A DNA stretch of 64,000 bases from Pilimelia anulata (GTDB taxonomy: Bacteria; Actinomycetota; Actinomycetes; Mycobacteriales; Micromonosporaceae): contig NZ_BMQB01000001.1 in NCBI RefSeq assembly GCF_014647895.1, positions 124,001-188,000 of the forward strand, written 5' to 3'. Position numbers and translations under genes: made by a program. The notes beneath the pieces were generated by a model, which saw only the letters and a program-made list of their open reading frames with translations, did no database searches and was not told the DNA's origin. This document shows, one piece after another, positions 17,622-26,250 of the stretch; the first letter of the stretch is position 1; each line of letters opens with the position of its first letter.

Positions 17622-17978
17622 ATGCACCGGCACGATGACCGCCACCCGCCCGACGACCCGACCGCGCTCCCGGACCCCGCACAGGTGAACGCCGCCGTGA
17701 CCGCCCTCCGGATGCTCGCCGACCCCACCCGCCTCCGCCTGCTCTGGCTGCTGACGGCGGGCGAGCACGACGTCAACACCCTGGCGACCCGGCTGAACGT
17801 CGCCCGCCCGGCGATCTCCCAGCACCTGGCCAAGCTGAAGCTCGCCGGCCTGGTCACCGTCCGCCGGTCCGGCCGGCACAGCATCCACCGCGCGGCGGGC
17901 GCCCACGTCCGCCGACTCGTCGCCGAGGCCCTGAGCGCCGCCGACCACCACGTCCGCGGCATCCCCGACCACGACTAG
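17622..17978 (+). CDS. ArsR/SmtB-family metal sensor repressor (NmtR-like residues)
   Basis: 118 residues with a winged-helix core: the recognition helix region is RPAISQHLAKLKLAGLV, followed by a wing VRRSGRHS. The helix-alpha3 segment is GEHDVNTLA (residues 47-55), lacking the Cys pair of arsenic or cadmium sensors. Possible ligands are His and Asp in the last helix and tail (ADHH at 107-110, PDHD at the C-terminus) and the N-terminal MHRHDDRH. This resembles nickel/cobalt sensors such as NmtR; metal identity is inference. ATG 17622 follows a GAGGATGGGGG purine stretch. It probably represses the divergent His-tailed efflux gene. Confidence 0.8.
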   Translation: MHRHDDRHPPDDPTALPDPAQVNAAVTALRMLADPTRLRLLWLLTAGEHDVNTLATRLNVARPAISQHLAKLKLAGLVTVRRSGRHSIHRAAGAHVRRLVAEALSAADHHVRGIPDHD

Positions 17979-18065
17979 CCGCCCGACGTCGCGGCCCGCC
18001 CGACCCGGTTTGCCGGTCCCGGCGACTCCTCGCGCCCCCGACCCGGGGCGTGGCATCCTCGCCCG

Positions 18066-19139
18066 ATGGAGCACCCGCCCGCCCGCAGCACCCCGTACGC
18101 CGTCGTCGACACCGACACCCTCGACCGGAACCTGGCCGCGATGGCCACCCTCGCCACCACCCGCGGCTTCGCCCTGCGCCCGCACGCCAAGACCCACAAG
18201 TCCCCGGAGATCGCCCGCCGCCAGCTCGCCCGCGGCGCGTCCGGCCTGACGGTCGCGACGATCAGCGAGGCCGAGGTCTTCGCCGACGCCGGCTGCACGG
18301 ACCTGTTCATCGCGTACCCGATCCTGGCCACCGGCCCCCGCGCCACCCGCCTGCGCGCGCTGGCCGAGCGCACCCGCCTGCGCGTCGGCGTCGACTCCGC
18401 CGAGGGCGCCCGCGCCCTGGCCGCCGCGCTCGCCGGCACCGCGGCCGAGGTACTGGTCGAAGTGGACAGCGGCCACCGCCGCAGCGGCGTCACCCCGGAC
18501 CGCGCGGGCGCGGTCGCCGCCGCGGCGGCCGAAGCGGGCCTGCCGGTCCGCGGCGTCTTCACCTTCCCCGGCCACGGCTACGCCCCCGGCGGCGGCGCCG
18601 GCGCGGCGGCGGACGAGGCGGCGGCGCTGGACCGCGCGGCCGCCGCCCTCCGCGCCGCCGGCCTGGACTGCGCGATCCGCAGCGGCGGCTCCACGCCGAC
18701 CGCGGCGGCGACGGCCGCGGGCGCGGTCACCGAGCTGCGCCCCGGCGTGTACGCCCTCAACGACGCCCAGCAGCTCGAACTCGGCACCTGCGGGCCGGAC
18801 GAACTGGCGTTCTGGCTCGCGGCGAGCGTGGTCAGCCGCGGCGCCGACCGGGTCATCCTGGACGCGGGCAGCAAGGTCCTGGGCGCCGACCGGCCGCCGT
18901 GGACGACCGGCTGGGGCCGGCTGCCCGACCATCCCGGGGCGCGGGTGACGGCGCTGTCGGAGCACCACGCGACGGTGGTGTGGGAGGACGGCGCGGCGAT
19001 GCCGGGGCTGGGTGATGCCGTGCGGGTGGTGCCGAACCACGTGTGCTCGGCGGTCAACCTCGCCGACGAGCTGGTGGTGCTCAGCGACGGCACGGCGGCC
19101 GACGTGTGGCCGGTCACCGCCCGCGGCGCCAACACCTGA
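18066..19139 (+). CDS. D-threonine aldolase / D-serine dehydratase-like PLP enzyme
   Basis: 357 residues of the fold-type III (alanine racemase N-terminal) family. The PLP lysine is expected in RPHAKTHK (Lys42). The C-terminal metal-binding pair of this family appears as PNHVCSAVN (His325, Cys327), as in D-threonine aldolase and zinc-dependent D-serine dehydratase. The enzyme should cleave or deaminate a D-hydroxy amino acid in the cytoplasm. ATG 18066 is upstream of the first conserved strand (TPYAVVDTDTL) and has no strong Shine-Dalgarno. It stands between two regulatory systems and is not obviously part of either; a link to the NRPS cluster is not supported. Confidence 0.85.
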   Translation: MEHPPARSTPYAVVDTDTLDRNLAAMATLATTRGFALRPHAKTHKSPEIARRQLARGASGLTVATISEAEVFADAGCTDLFIAYPILATGPRATRLRALAERTRLRVGVDSAEGARALAAALAGTAAEVLVEVDSGHRRSGVTPDRAGAVAAAAAEAGLPVRGVFTFPGHGYAPGGGAGAAADEAAALDRAAAALRAAGLDCAIRSGGSTPTAAATAAGAVTELRPGVYALNDAQQLELGTCGPDELAFWLAASVVSRGADRVILDAGSKVLGADRPPWTTGWGRLPDHPGARVTALSEHHATVVWEDGAAMPGLGDAVRVVPNHVCSAVNLADELVVLSDGTAADVWPVTARGANT

Positions 19140-19147
19140 CCCGTAGG

Positions 19148-19185
19148 CGCCCATGAGTATAGCGAATACGCTATACTCATGGGCG
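19148..19185. promoter_or_regulatory. Perfect 17-bp inverted repeat overlapping a promoter (antitoxin operator)
   Basis: CGCCCATGAGTATAGCG (19148-19164) and its exact reverse complement (19169-19185) are separated by AATA. The right arm contains TATACT (19172-19177), a good -10 element 7 nt before GTG 19185. A leaderless transcript starting at the antitoxin start codon, directly repressed by its own product, is the simplest reading. Confidence 0.85.
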
Positions 19186-19799
19186 TGTTGAATGATGAGC
19201 GGACGCCGGTCGACGTGCTCAGGCGGGTGCGCCGGGAGCGTGGGTTGTCCCAGGCCGCCGTCGGCGAGCGGATCGGCACGACCCAGTCGGCCGTCGCCCG
19301 GATGGAGACCGGCGAATCCGACCCCCGGCTCAGCACGCTGGTCCGCTTCGCCGACGCCGTGGGCGCCGAGGTGATCGTGCGGCCGGCGGAGCCGGCGGCT
19401 CCGTCGCTGGCGCGCACCGCCGACCTGATGCGCCCCCTCCTCGCTGAGGGGGCCGCGGACGAGGCGTTCCGGTACGTCGTGCAGTTCCTGGACAACCTCC
19501 GCGACGCCGACACGATCGTCCGCAGCGCCGCGGTACGGGCCGAACCGGAGGCGCTGGGCGACGCCCGCTGGGACGCCCTGCTGGCGGGGGTGGCCGAGTA
19601 CGTCAGCGGACGGCAGGGCTCGCCGGTGCCCGGTTGGGCCTGCGCACCGGGGCGGTTCCTGCGCCGATTCTGGTTCGTCGTGGAGGACATCCTCGGCAGG
19701 CGTTCCCGCGGCTTGGCGGCGCTGGCCTTCGTCGCGTCCCCGCCGGAGATGGCCAGCCGCGGCGTGTTCCTCGACCGCGAGTCGCTGGTGAGCGTATGA
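19185..19799 (+). CDS. XRE-family antitoxin/regulator of a nucleotidyltransferase toxin pair
   Basis: 204 residues from GTG 19185 (an in-frame ATG at 19179 would lie inside the palindrome). Residues about 10-60 form an XRE helix-turn-helix (GLSQAAVGERIGTTQSAVAR, then METGESDPRLSTL). The rest is alpha-helical without a recognised domain. The stop overlaps the ATG of the next gene (ATGA). Such HTH proteins neutralise the downstream toxin and repress their own promoter. Start choice rests on the -10 TATACT spacing, which suggests leaderless mRNA. Pairing with a nucleotidyltransferase gene makes a toxin-antitoxin role likely but untested. Confidence 0.8.
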   Translation: MLNDERTPVDVLRRVRRERGLSQAAVGERIGTTQSAVARMETGESDPRLSTLVRFADAVGAEVIVRPAEPAAPSLARTADLMRPLLAEGAADEAFRYVVQFLDNLRDADTIVRSAAVRAEPEALGDARWDALLAGVAEYVSGRQGSPVPGWACAPGRFLRRFWFVVEDILGRRSRGLAALAFVASPPEMASRGVFLDRESLVSV

Positions 19800-20323
19800 C
19801 GCTGCTGTCCCGCGCCGAACTGGTGAGCCTACTGGAGGAGGTCGGCGCGGAGCTGGCCGGGCGCGGCCTGCGCGGCGATGTGTTCGTCGTGGGCGGCGCC
19901 GCCCTGGCGCTGGCCTACAACGTGCGCCGATCGACCCGCGACCTCGACGCCGTCTTCGAGCCGAAACAGGTGGTGTACGAGGCGGCGCGGGTCGTCGGCG
20001 CGCGGCGCGGCCTGCCCGCCGACTGGCTCAACGACGCGGTCAAGGGCTTCCTGCCCGGCGCCGATCCGAACGCCACCACCCTGTTCGAGCGTGCCGGCCT
20101 GACGGTGCGGGTGGCGTCCGCGCCGTACCTGTTCGCCATGAAGGCGGCGGCGGCGCGAGTGGAGCGGGATTCGCAGGACATCCTGTACCTGTACCGCATG
20201 TGTGGCTTCTCGTCGGTCGACGAGGCCCTGGCCTGCGTGGAGCAGTACTACCCCGCGCACGTGCTGCCCGCGAAGGCGGGCTTCTTGCTGCGCGAACTCC
20301 TCGATCCGGCCGCGGACCTGTGA
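19796..20323 (+). CDS. Nucleotidyltransferase-like toxin (DUF6036/AbiEii-type)
   Basis: 175 residues. The core reads VVGGAAL followed by RRSTRDLDAVF, the GG...DxD arrangement of pol-beta-type nucleotidyltransferases; Asp in RDLDAVF would bind the metal. Proteins of this kind (DUF6036 and the AbiEii/MenT toxins) transfer nucleotides to RNA or protein targets or act in abortive infection. The gene is translationally coupled to the XRE gene by a 4-nt overlap, and no further gene follows for 114 nt. Toxic activity is inferred from family and operon structure. Confidence 0.75.
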   Translation: MTLLSRAELVSLLEEVGAELAGRGLRGDVFVVGGAALALAYNVRRSTRDLDAVFEPKQVVYEAARVVGARRGLPADWLNDAVKGFLPGADPNATTLFERAGLTVRVASAPYLFAMKAAAARVERDSQDILYLYRMCGFSSVDEALACVEQYYPAHVLPAKAGFLLRELLDPAADL

Positions 20324-20437
20324 ACGCCCGGCTCGACCGGGTGGGTCGGGACGCATAGTTGCATCGCGTGGTCAATGAACCAAGGATGTGCGTCGGGGCC
20401 ATTTTTTGTAGCTCTGACAAGAACTACGCTCGATTCC

Positions 20438-21169
20438 ATGAACGACAATGAATCGGACGGGACCGATTGGGTGCCGCCAGCCCTGGTTCTCGCCGTGGAC
20501 CTGGTGATCCTCACCATCATCGACGGATCCCTCCAGGTGTTGCTGATCGATCGCGGTGAGCCGCCGTACCGGGCGCAGTTGGCCCTGCCGGGCGGCTTCC
20601 TCGCTGACGACACCGAGACGCTCCGGGCCGCAGCCAGCCGGGAGCTGGCGGAGGAGACCGGCGTCCCGCTCGGACAGCAGCACTTGATCCCGCTCGGCGT
20701 CTACGACGCGCCGGACCGCGATCCGCGTGGTCGGATCGTCTCGGCTGCCTTCGTCGCCATCCAGCCGAGGATGCCCTGCCCGACGGCCGGCAGCGATGCG
20801 GCTGGAGCGCGCTGGGTCCCGGCTGACACCGCCGCACAGCTACCGCTGGCCTTCGACCACGCCACGATTCTGCGCGACGGGGTGGAGTGGGCACGGCGAA
20901 ACCTCGAGCACACCACGGTTTCCACCGCGTTCTGCGCCTCCACGTTCACGCTGACCGAATTGCAGCAGGTCTACGAGGCAGTGTGGGGCAGCCCGCTGGA
21001 CGCCCGAAACTTCTACCGCAAGGTACGCAGCGTGGACGGGTTCGTCGCTCCCGCGACCGGGCCGCGGCGCGGTGCTCCGGGGCGTCCGCCGCTCTACTAC
21101 AGGGCCGGACCGGCGACTCAACTCCATCCGGCGATTCTCCGGCCGACCCAGCCCGGTAGTGGCGCATGA
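20438..21169 (+). CDS. Nudix domain-winged helix regulator (NrtR-like)
   Basis: 243 residues. A Nudix-like box lies at residues 52-76 (GGFLADDTE..., then RELAEETGV) but has one extra residue between the Gly and first Glu of the GX5EX7REUXEEXGU pattern, so hydrolysis may be weak or lost. The C-terminal segment FTLTELQQVYEAVWG and DARNFYRKV matches the winged helix of NrtR-type regulators that sense ADP-ribose or related nucleotides. No ribosome site precedes ATG 20438; TACGCT (20425-20430) 7 nt upstream suggests a leaderless transcript. It is the first gene of a three-gene operon with ATGA overlaps and may act as its sensor and repressor. Confidence 0.8.
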   Translation: MNDNESDGTDWVPPALVLAVDLVILTIIDGSLQVLLIDRGEPPYRAQLALPGGFLADDTETLRAAASRELAEETGVPLGQQHLIPLGVYDAPDRDPRGRIVSAAFVAIQPRMPCPTAGSDAAGARWVPADTAAQLPLAFDHATILRDGVEWARRNLEHTTVSTAFCASTFTLTELQQVYEAVWGSPLDARNFYRKVRSVDGFVAPATGPRRGAPGRPPLYYRAGPATQLHPAILRPTQPGSGA

Positions 21170-22311
21170 CCGGCGAACAGATCGTGGTGCTCACCGCCCT
21201 CGACGTCGAGTACCTGGCGATGAGGCGGCTCCTGCGGGACGTACGGGCCGACTGGCACCCCGCCGGTACCCGGTTCGAGGTCGGCCGGACGGCCGGGGGA
21301 GCGCCGATCGCCATCGGTTTGGTCGGAAAGGGCAACCATCCGGCCGCGGTCCTCGCGGAGCGGGCCATCGCTCACTACCGGCCGCCGATGATCATGTTCG
21401 TGGGGGTTGCCGGGGCGCTCTGGCCCGACATTCGCCTGGGCGACGTCATCGTCGCCACCCATGTCTACGCCTACCACGGCGGCACCAGCGAGGACGACGG
21501 CCTCAAAGCCCGCCCACGGGTGTGGCAGGCACCGCACGCCCCGGAGCAGGTCGCCCGGCACGTCGCGCGAATGGGTCGCTGGCGGCCCGACGGCACGGAC
21601 GGCCATCCGCAGGTCCGATTCGGTCCGATCGCCGCCGGCGAGGTCGTCCAGGACTCGGCGGTTTCGGCACATGCCCGGTGGGTGCGGCAGACCTACCATG
21701 ACGCGCTCGCCATCGAGATGGAGGCCGCGGGAGTGGCCCAGGCGGCCCACCTCAATCGAGCACTGTCGGCATTGATTATCCGCGGTGTCAGCGACCGAGC
21801 CGACGGCAGCAAGAGCACCAGCGACACTGCTGGCTGGCAGCCCCGGGCAGCGGCCAACGCGGCGGAATTCGCCGTCGGCGTGATCGGCGAGTACCGCATT
21901 GACGGACCGGCGCGGCCGGCCATCAACGGGCAGGGGGACGTCATGGGTGATGTACGCAATATCGCCACCGGGGGTGCGCACGTCGGATTCCAAGCCGGTC
22001 ACATCACCGGACCGGTCCACGTAGCCATGGCGGCGCCGGTGCCACGGCACCGCACCGGCGTTCCCCAGAAATTGGACGACCTGGATCGGGCACTGAAGCA
22101 GGCCCATACGGACGGCCGGCTGGACGCGGACAGTTTCCGCGCCGCCCGCGACGAGTTGCAGGCAATACGCCGGGAGTGGCGGGAGGACGACCCCGCGAGC
22201 GCCCGCCGGGTCGCGGTTCCGATCAAACGGCTGCGGGGGCTGACTCTCGAAGTGGTGGATCTCGCCGCGAAGATCGCCGCTATCGCCGCAGCGATTCAGG
22301 CCTTCTCATGA
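21166..22311 (+). CDS. Nucleoside phosphorylase/nucleosidase-family effector with C-terminal helical extension
   Basis: 381 residues. Residues 1 to about 240 form a PNP/UDP phosphorylase-superfamily domain like MTA/SAH nucleosidase: IVVLTALDVEYLAMR at the N-terminus, GVAGAL, AIEMEAAGVAQ (the purine-nucleosidase EMEA motif) and IIRGVSDRADGSK. After it comes a short beta-like motif NIATGGAHVGFQAG and a helical tail ending in a hydrophobic segment. The PNP domain with these GVSDxADxxK features is common in bacterial conflict proteins as a nucleotide-cleaving effector (family knowledge). Coupled by ATGA overlaps to the Nudix regulator before and the membrane protein after, which shares the NIAT motif. 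Confidence 0.8.
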   Translation: MTGEQIVVLTALDVEYLAMRRLLRDVRADWHPAGTRFEVGRTAGGAPIAIGLVGKGNHPAAVLAERAIAHYRPPMIMFVGVAGALWPDIRLGDVIVATHVYAYHGGTSEDDGLKARPRVWQAPHAPEQVARHVARMGRWRPDGTDGHPQVRFGPIAAGEVVQDSAVSAHARWVRQTYHDALAIEMEAAGVAQAAHLNRALSALIIRGVSDRADGSKSTSDTAGWQPRAAANAAEFAVGVIGEYRIDGPARPAINGQGDVMGDVRNIATGGAHVGFQAGHITGPVHVAMAAPVPRHRTGVPQKLDDLDRALKQAHTDGRLDADSFRAARDELQAIRREWREDDPASARRVAVPIKRLRGLTLEVVDLAAKIAAIAAAIQAFS

Positions 22312-24362
22312 ACATCGCCACCGATGGCGCACAAGTCGGCGCCCAGGCCGCCGTGGTCCACGAGCTCAATGTCTACGGTGCCCGTGACGACTCGCCGCAG
22401 GAGCAACTCAATCAGGGCCTGCGCTACCTCGATTACGGAATTCCCGGCCGTGCCCGGGAGCGGATCGAGTCGGCGGCCGGGCGGCTCCCCGTCGACAGCA
22501 GAATCGACTACTACCTGGTACTGGCTCTGCTCAGCGGCCGAACCATGTCCCAACTCGACCGCGGTGACCGGGCTCAGGTCCGGCAGATTCTCGCCCGGCA
22601 TCCGGACCCCGGGGCCGATCAGTGGGCGTCCGCGCTGGCGCTGATCGACGATCTGCTTCATCGGCGGGGCTTGAACACCCGACAGCCGATCAGTGCGCAG
22701 TTGGAGAGTCTTCCCGAACAGCAGCGTGCGGAGCTGGAACGGCACCTGACGCTGATGATGGACGGTGCGGTCCAGGACCGCGCCTGGAAGAACATGATCA
22801 CGATCGCGAGGAAGCGGCAGTTCGCCCGATCCCGGACCGACCGGGCCTGGATGTTTTTCCAGCCGGTGCCGCTGCGACCGCGGGTGCGCTGGCCCGAGCG
22901 GCCCCGATTGACGCTGCGGGCCTGGTTCGCTCTGATCCCCGCGATCCTGACAACTGTTGCCGGTAGCGTCGCGATCATCAGTTTCACGGTGGGCCGACTC
23001 GGTTGGCTCCTGGCCGCCGTGCCGTTCGTGGGCGGCATCGGGGGGTGGCTTCTGCTGACCGGCGTGCTGCGCTGGTGGACGCACCACAGCCGACACTCCG
23101 GTGGGTGGGTGCCGATCACAGCGCGCCGGCCGCGGTCGGATTTTCGATCGGCGAACTTTGTGGCCCGGGTCAGCGCATTGTTCGGCTCCGCTCATCGCCG
23201 TCTCAGACCCGGCGGGGCCGAGGGGATCGCATGGGATGAGGTGACCGAGGGGCTGCGGGCAGCGCTGTGTGACGAGGTGGTCGACCTCTACTGGGCGGAC
23301 CGGATCGAGGCGCGGCAGGTGGCCTGGTTGATTCGCTATCTCGTCCGGGACCTACGGCGTCGATGGGATGCCGGCATCCTGGCGAGGCGTGGTCGGCCAC
23401 GAGTCGCTCCCGCCGTGCGGGGACGGGCGATCGGCGGCGGGGTCCTGTGTGCCGCGGCCCTGGCTGTGGTGATCGTGGCAGCCTGGGGTGCGCGGCCGGC
23501 GTTGACGTCGATTGCGCTGGTCCTCACCCTCCCCGCCGCCTGGTACACGGCACTGGTGCTGGTGCGCCGCATCCACCAGCAGTACCGGTACCGGGATGAG
23601 TTCGTCGAGGCGCGAGAACTACTGCGTGCGCGAACCCGGGAGTTTCTGCGGTGGCAGGCGAGGCTGGAGAATCGGCCTGACGACGCCGAGGTGGCGCGTT
23701 GGCTGGACTGCGACCGGACCCTGCTCATGCATGAGGCGATGCGTTTCTACCAGCTCCGCCCCAGCGATACCGTCACCTATGCGGTATTGGAGGCGCCAGC
23801 GAAGCGCGGTACCAGAACCGCTCGCGAGGAGGGCGGGCCGTGGCGCTACGCCACCTACAAGCTGGTGGTATTCCTCCTCACCGAGGACGGCGTACGCCAG
23901 TTGGAGGCACGGATGGACTTCAACACCGGGCAGGTGGGTGACCGGGAGCGGGTCACGTACCGATTCGATGCCGTCGCGTCGGTGCGGGTCAAGGCTACCG
24001 AGCACAGTGATCGGGAGTTCATCCTGAAACTGGTCAACGGCGACGCCATCGACATCAAGGAGCTGATCGCCAAGCTGCGGCCGATGTCCGGTCGCCTGGG
24101 GCGCCGCGGGGGGAGCCGGGTGGTCGCCGACCTGGACTTGGACGAAGCCGAGTTGGTCCACGGCTCGACAGAAGCACTGGAGCTGACATTGGACGCAGCC
24201 GGCGTGCCTCGTACGCTCTACATTCTCGAGGGGATCGCTGCTGACGGGAAGACGTGGGTGCAGCGCGAGCGGGAGCGCGAGCAACTGCACACCAGGGCGG
24301 TCCTGGACGAGTCTGTCGAATTCAAGACAATCGACGACCGTGCACCCGCCCCGCTGAGCTGA
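22308..24362 (+). CDS. Membrane protein with NIAT motif, partner of the nucleosidase
   Basis: 684 residues, not assigned to a known family. The N-terminus NIATDGAQVGAQAA mirrors the motif in the preceding nucleosidase. Residues about 25-170 are helical and TPR-like in feel. There are two pairs of membrane segments, one at WFALIPAILTTVAGSVAIISF plus a following pair member and one at GVLCAAALAVVIVAAW plus LTLPAAWYTALVLV. The rest is soluble and includes a large C-terminal domain. Position in a fully overlapping operon points to a membrane-located component that either senses or executes the response of a conflict system. Function is otherwise unknown. Confidence 0.7.
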   Translation: MNIATDGAQVGAQAAVVHELNVYGARDDSPQEQLNQGLRYLDYGIPGRARERIESAAGRLPVDSRIDYYLVLALLSGRTMSQLDRGDRAQVRQILARHPDPGADQWASALALIDDLLHRRGLNTRQPISAQLESLPEQQRAELERHLTLMMDGAVQDRAWKNMITIARKRQFARSRTDRAWMFFQPVPLRPRVRWPERPRLTLRAWFALIPAILTTVAGSVAIISFTVGRLGWLLAAVPFVGGIGGWLLLTGVLRWWTHHSRHSGGWVPITARRPRSDFRSANFVARVSALFGSAHRRLRPGGAEGIAWDEVTEGLRAALCDEVVDLYWADRIEARQVAWLIRYLVRDLRRRWDAGILARRGRPRVAPAVRGRAIGGGVLCAAALAVVIVAAWGARPALTSIALVLTLPAAWYTALVLVRRIHQQYRYRDEFVEARELLRARTREFLRWQARLENRPDDAEVARWLDCDRTLLMHEAMRFYQLRPSDTVTYAVLEAPAKRGTRTAREEGGPWRYATYKLVVFLLTEDGVRQLEARMDFNTGQVGDRERVTYRFDAVASVRVKATEHSDREFILKLVNGDAIDIKELIAKLRPMSGRLGRRGGSRVVADLDLDEAELVHGSTEALELTLDAAGVPRTLYILEGIAADGKTWVQREREREQLHTRAVLDESVEFKTIDDRAPAPLS

Positions 24363-24389
24363 TTCGCCGAGGCGCCGGCGCTGCTGGGT

Positions 24390-25652
24390 CTACCGGGTGG
24401 CGGGGCGCAGCCAGAGGTCGCGGTTGCCGGCGATGAGGACGCGGCCGTCGGCCAGCGTCGCGGTCGCGCGCGGCGGCGCGTCGCCGCAGCCGAGTTCGCC
24501 CCGCTGCCAGGGCCCGACCCCGTCCCCGGTCCAGACGACCCCGCAGTAGGTGGTGCGCTCGCCGGGGGCCGTCGGCTCGGCGTCGTCGACCACCCCGGTG
24601 ATGACCAGCCCCCCGGCACGGTCGACGGTCACCGAGTCGGCCGCCCCGACGCCCGGCACCGCGGCGGCCGCGGGCGTCCAGCTGAGACCGTCCGTACTGG
24701 TCAGGACGTGGGTGGTGTCCTGCCGATCGGCGTGGGTGTTGTCGGCCGCCCCGACGGCGACCCACCGGGTGCCGGTGTGCGCCAGGCCATTGATCATCAG
24801 GTGCGCCGGCAGGTCCCGGACGAGCGACGCCGACCAGGTCCGGCCGGCGTCGCCGGACCGCCAGACCGGGATGCGGCGCTGTGCGGGGGTCTCGCCGGTA
24901 CCCCAGCCGAATGCGACGACCTCGTTGCCGTGTGCGGCCAGCCGGAAGATCAGCCCCCGCTCGGCGAACCCGGACGGCACGGGAAGGACCCGCCGGGTGA
25001 GCGTCCGACCGCCGTCGTCCGAACTCAGGACCACCGGACCGCGCTGGCCTGCCACCACTGTGCTGGTGCCGATCAGCACGCGGTTCCCCCGGTCGAACGT
25101 CACGAGGCCGCGAACCGTGCTGCGCCCGTCCGGGGACAGGTCGGCTCGGGCCAGCTCCTCGCTCGTGCCGTCGGGGCGGTGCCGCCGCAGTCCCGAGCCG
25201 GTGGCCGCCAGGATCGCCCCGTCGGGCCCCACGACCGCCGCGTCGGCCGCGATGCCGCCGCCGCGCCAGCCGCCGGACGAACCCGGCGGGCCGTCCGGGA
25301 TGCCGCCCGGCCCGCCGGTCGGCGCGGGGTCGAGGCGCAGGCGGGTGCAGGAGCCGTCGCCGACCCAGTTCGCGTTGACCTCCCGGTAGCCGTTCTGGTA
25401 GCCGCCGATTCCGCGGGCGCAGCCGCCGACCGGCAGCAGCAGGGTCAGCCCCCGCCCCTGCGGGACCCAGTCGCCGACCGCCGGCCAGCCCACGGCGTTC
25501 GGGTACCGCACGAAGCCGAGCGGGTCGGCCGGGGCCGCCCCCACACCGCCGGGTCCGGCAGCGGTCGCCGCGCCGGCCCCGCCCCCGGCCGCGCAGCCGG
25601 CCAGCGCGAGACCGGCGACGAGAACAGCGGCGTACGCCCTGAATCGATGCAT
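24390..25652 (-). CDS. Secreted lipoprotein with BNR/sialidase-like beta-propeller repeats
   Basis: 420 residues. A short signal ends in a lipobox LALAGC (Cys20), so the protein should be lipid-anchored outside the membrane. The body contains repeated Asp-box-like turns (SSDDGGRTLT, RSGDAGRTWS, STDGLSWTP) typical of BNR/sialidase-type propellers. No catalytic residues of sialidases were recognised; such proteins often only bind. ATG 25652 places the lipobox correctly. It faces the conflict operon tail-to-tail with 27 nt between. Role unknown. Confidence 0.75.
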   Translation of the reverse strand: MHRFRAYAAVLVAGLALAGCAAGGGAGAATAAGPGGVGAAPADPLGFVRYPNAVGWPAVGDWVPQGRGLTLLLPVGGCARGIGGYQNGYREVNANWVGDGSCTRLRLDPAPTGGPGGIPDGPPGSSGGWRGGGIAADAAVVGPDGAILAATGSGLRRHRPDGTSEELARADLSPDGRSTVRGLVTFDRGNRVLIGTSTVVAGQRGPVVLSSDDGGRTLTRRVLPVPSGFAERGLIFRLAAHGNEVVAFGWGTGETPAQRRIPVWRSGDAGRTWSASLVRDLPAHLMINGLAHTGTRWVAVGAADNTHADRQDTTHVLTSTDGLSWTPAAAAVPGVGAADSVTVDRAGGLVITGVVDDAEPTAPGERTTYCGVVWTGDGVGPWQRGELGCGDAPPRATATLADGRVLIAGNRDLWLRPATR

Positions 25653-25770
25653 GCCGACATGGTGGCAGGACCCCGCCCGCGCGGGTGCTCCCGACCGCTG
25701 TCGGGTTCCGGACAGCCCCCGTCGCCAGTGGATACGCCCGAGCCCGCGCGTACCGCGGCGTTGCGTCCGG

Positions 25771-26250
25771 CTAGCCGAGTGACCTGCGCATCTGCTGGGC
25801 CACCACGTGGTAGCCGGCCGTCTCGTACAGCCGGATCGCCCGGGCGTTCGTACCGAAGACGTTGAGTTCCACACTGGCCATGCCGCGGCCGTGGGCGGCG
25901 TCCTCGACGGCGGCCAGGAGCGCGCGCCCGTACCCGGCTCCGCGGTACTCCTCGTCGATCTCGATGTTGTAGAGGTAGGCGCAGTCGGCCACACCCCGCG
26001 GATGCGTCAAGCTCAGCCACGCCGCACCGACGGACGTGCCGTCGGGCAGCACGGCCTGCAGGAACAGCATTCCGGCGGTCGTGAAACCGTCCGGCAGCAC
26101 CGCGTTGTTCGCCTCGACGGCCAACTCCGGTGCCCGGTCCGCCGGCCAGCTCCCGGCCGCCACCTGCGAATCGGCGAACAGCCGTACGGCCCGGCCGCGC
26201 CACCGCTCGAACTCGTCCCCGGTCATGTCCCGCACGGTCACCTCAGGCAT
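25771..26250 (-). CDS. GNAT-family N-acetyltransferase
   Basis: 159 residues. Acetyl-CoA-binding motif A is IEIDEEYRGAGYGRALL (R-G-A-G-Y-G), and motif B is NVFGTNARAIRLYETAGY. Substrate unknown. ATG 26250 overlaps the 3' end of the upstream subtilase gene by 13 nt on the same strand, so the two are probably co-transcribed. Confidence 0.85.
   Translation of the reverse strand: MPEVTVRDMTGDEFERWRGRAVRLFADSQVAAGSWPADRAPELAVEANNAVLPDGFTTAGMLFLQAVLPDGTSVGAAWLSLTHPRGVADCAYLYNIEIDEEYRGAGYGRALLAAVEDAAHGRGMASVELNVFGTNARAIRLYETAGYHVVAQQMRRSLG

Noticed and set aside
17325..19154. N-terminal extension of the His-tailed efflux gene far upstream
   Set aside because: The extra frame runs through the ArsR and D-threonine-aldolase genes; GTG 17324 with a good ribosome site gives a normal MFS start.
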